DNA of 6,226 nt. It comes from Campylobacteraceae bacterium (GTDB lineage Bacteria; Campylobacterota; Campylobacteria; Campylobacterales; Sulfurovaceae). The notes beneath the pieces are model-generated. The model made no database searches and had not been told where the DNA came from. It saw only the letters and a list, made by a program, of their open reading frames with translations. The position numbers and the translations under genes were made by a program. The stretch covers positions 1 to 6,226 of the forward strand of contig JALVPA010000061.1 in the NCBI GenBank assembly GCA_027026055.1, read 5' to 3'. Positions 5,691-6,226 of the stretch are shown in pieces (position 1 is the stretch's first letter; each line of letters opens with the position of its first letter).

Positions 5691-6226
5691 TTATCGAAAT
5701 ATGTTTTCGAAATTCGGATTATTGTTTTTCAAACACGATTTTCTTCTTTCTTCTATCTCTTCCAATTTTTTTTCGATTTCCGCATATTTTTCTTCATTGA
5801 GTACAACTTCCGGCACCCTTAACAAATCGGCTTTGTATCGACCGCTAAAACCGCTTACCTTTTTCCCCGTCAAATATTCAATCGTATTGTTAACGCTTTT
5901 TATCCCGGACCCTTCGCAATGAAAAATACCGCTGGTACAGTGGCAGTCGTCGGGATAAAGTTGGTGTGCGCCGCCAATTCGGCTCTTCGTATAATAAATC
6001 GGAATATTTTGTATATCGCCGAGTACTTCGCTACCGGGTTTGGATCTTCCAACGACAACGGCAACGATCTTCGTACCCTTTTTGTTGTCTATCTCCCAAA
6101 TCATAGTCTCATACGATTGCAAAAACAGTACGACCGCTCTATCCGACTTATCGACGACAAGCTTCATATGATGATGCATATCGCTACTTTCGTAAACACC
6201 TACATACCACCTCTCGTACGGTTCGG
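5691..6226 (-). CDS. Unrecognised protein with Cys/His cluster, 5' end cut by window
   Basis: The frame is open to the right edge. A Met is present at 6179, but the reading frame continues upstream without a stop (EPYERWYVGVYESSD precedes MHHHMKLVV), with no clear ribosome site at the ATG, so the gene probably begins outside the window. About 177 residues are visible. A beta-rich part contains VVLFLQSYETMIWEI; I associate the general pattern (GVYE, then VVLxLxSYExxxW) with uncharacterised secreted proteins of several phyla, but cannot name a family. A Cys/His cluster, DDCHCTSGIFHCEGSG, follows, then IEYLTGKKVSGFSGRYKADL, and a charged helical tail ending NPNFENIFR with one more Cys. The cluster could bind metal or form disulfides. 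No function is assigned. Confidence 0.75.
   Translation of the reverse strand, partial: EPYERWYVGVYESSDMHHHMKLVVDKSDRAVVLFLQSYETMIWEIDNKKGTKIVAVVVGRSKPGSEVLGDIQNIPIYYTKSRIGGAHQLYPDDCHCTSGIFHCEGSGIKSVNNTIEYLTGKKVSGFSGRYKADLLRVPEVVLNEEKYAEIEKKLEEIEERRKSCLKNNNPNFENIFR

Noticed and set aside
6177..6179. ATG at 6179 as the true start of the right-edge gene
   Set aside because: The frame stays open upstream to the window edge and the residues before it (GVYES) look like continuous protein sequence. No ribosome site precedes this ATG.
1..6226. Mobile element, CRISPR array, tRNA or riboswitch
   Set aside because: No terminal inverted repeats, transposase or integrase motifs, regularly spaced repeats or cloverleaf-like segments were seen. 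The gaps between genes are all under 120 bp.

Overview
This window looks like core chromosome of a Campylobacterota (epsilonproteobacterial) bacterium, probably a free-living moderate-GC member rather than a Helicobacter or Campylobacter pathogen. That is an inference from three things: the Pal OmpA domain carries the GNCDEFGTDEYN form I associate with Campylobacter Omp18, the order is tolB-pal-cpoB, and an adjacent gene resembles UPF0763/DUF2603, a family I know only from this phylum. No phage, IS, CRISPR, rRNA or tRNA sequence was found.

Layout. Positions 1-1024 (minus) hold proA without its last ~75 codons, which lie off the left edge. Positions 1136-1906 (plus) hold proC, read divergently from proA across a 111-bp gap that carries a promoter for each. 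proC converges on a minus-strand block with only 9 bp between the stops, spanned by a small hairpin. Read in transcription order (right to left), that block is tolB (GTG start, 5008-3767), pal (3737-3210), cpoB/ybgF (3195-2488) and a periplasmic L,D-transpeptidase (TTG start, 2491-1916). Upstream of tolB on the same strand are a UPF0763-like gene (5604-5071) with its own TATAAT box, and a partial unrecognised gene (6226-5691) running off the right edge. No stretch over 300 bp is without a gene.

Function. ProA and ProC are the last two enzymes of proline synthesis from glutamate; the spontaneous cyclisation of glutamate-semialdehyde to pyrroline-5-carboxylate lies between them. The tolB block encodes the periplasmic and outer-membrane half of the Tol-Pal system: TolB propeller, Pal lipoprotein anchored to peptidoglycan, and the CpoB coordinator. 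It is followed by a translationally overlapping peptidoglycan L,D-transpeptidase. The inner-membrane TolQ, TolR and TolA genes, which usually precede tolB, are not here. The most noteworthy points are the L,D-transpeptidase joined to cpoB by a TTGA stop/start overlap, the missing tolQRA, the back-to-back proA/proC promoters, and the unidentified Cys/His-containing protein at the right edge.
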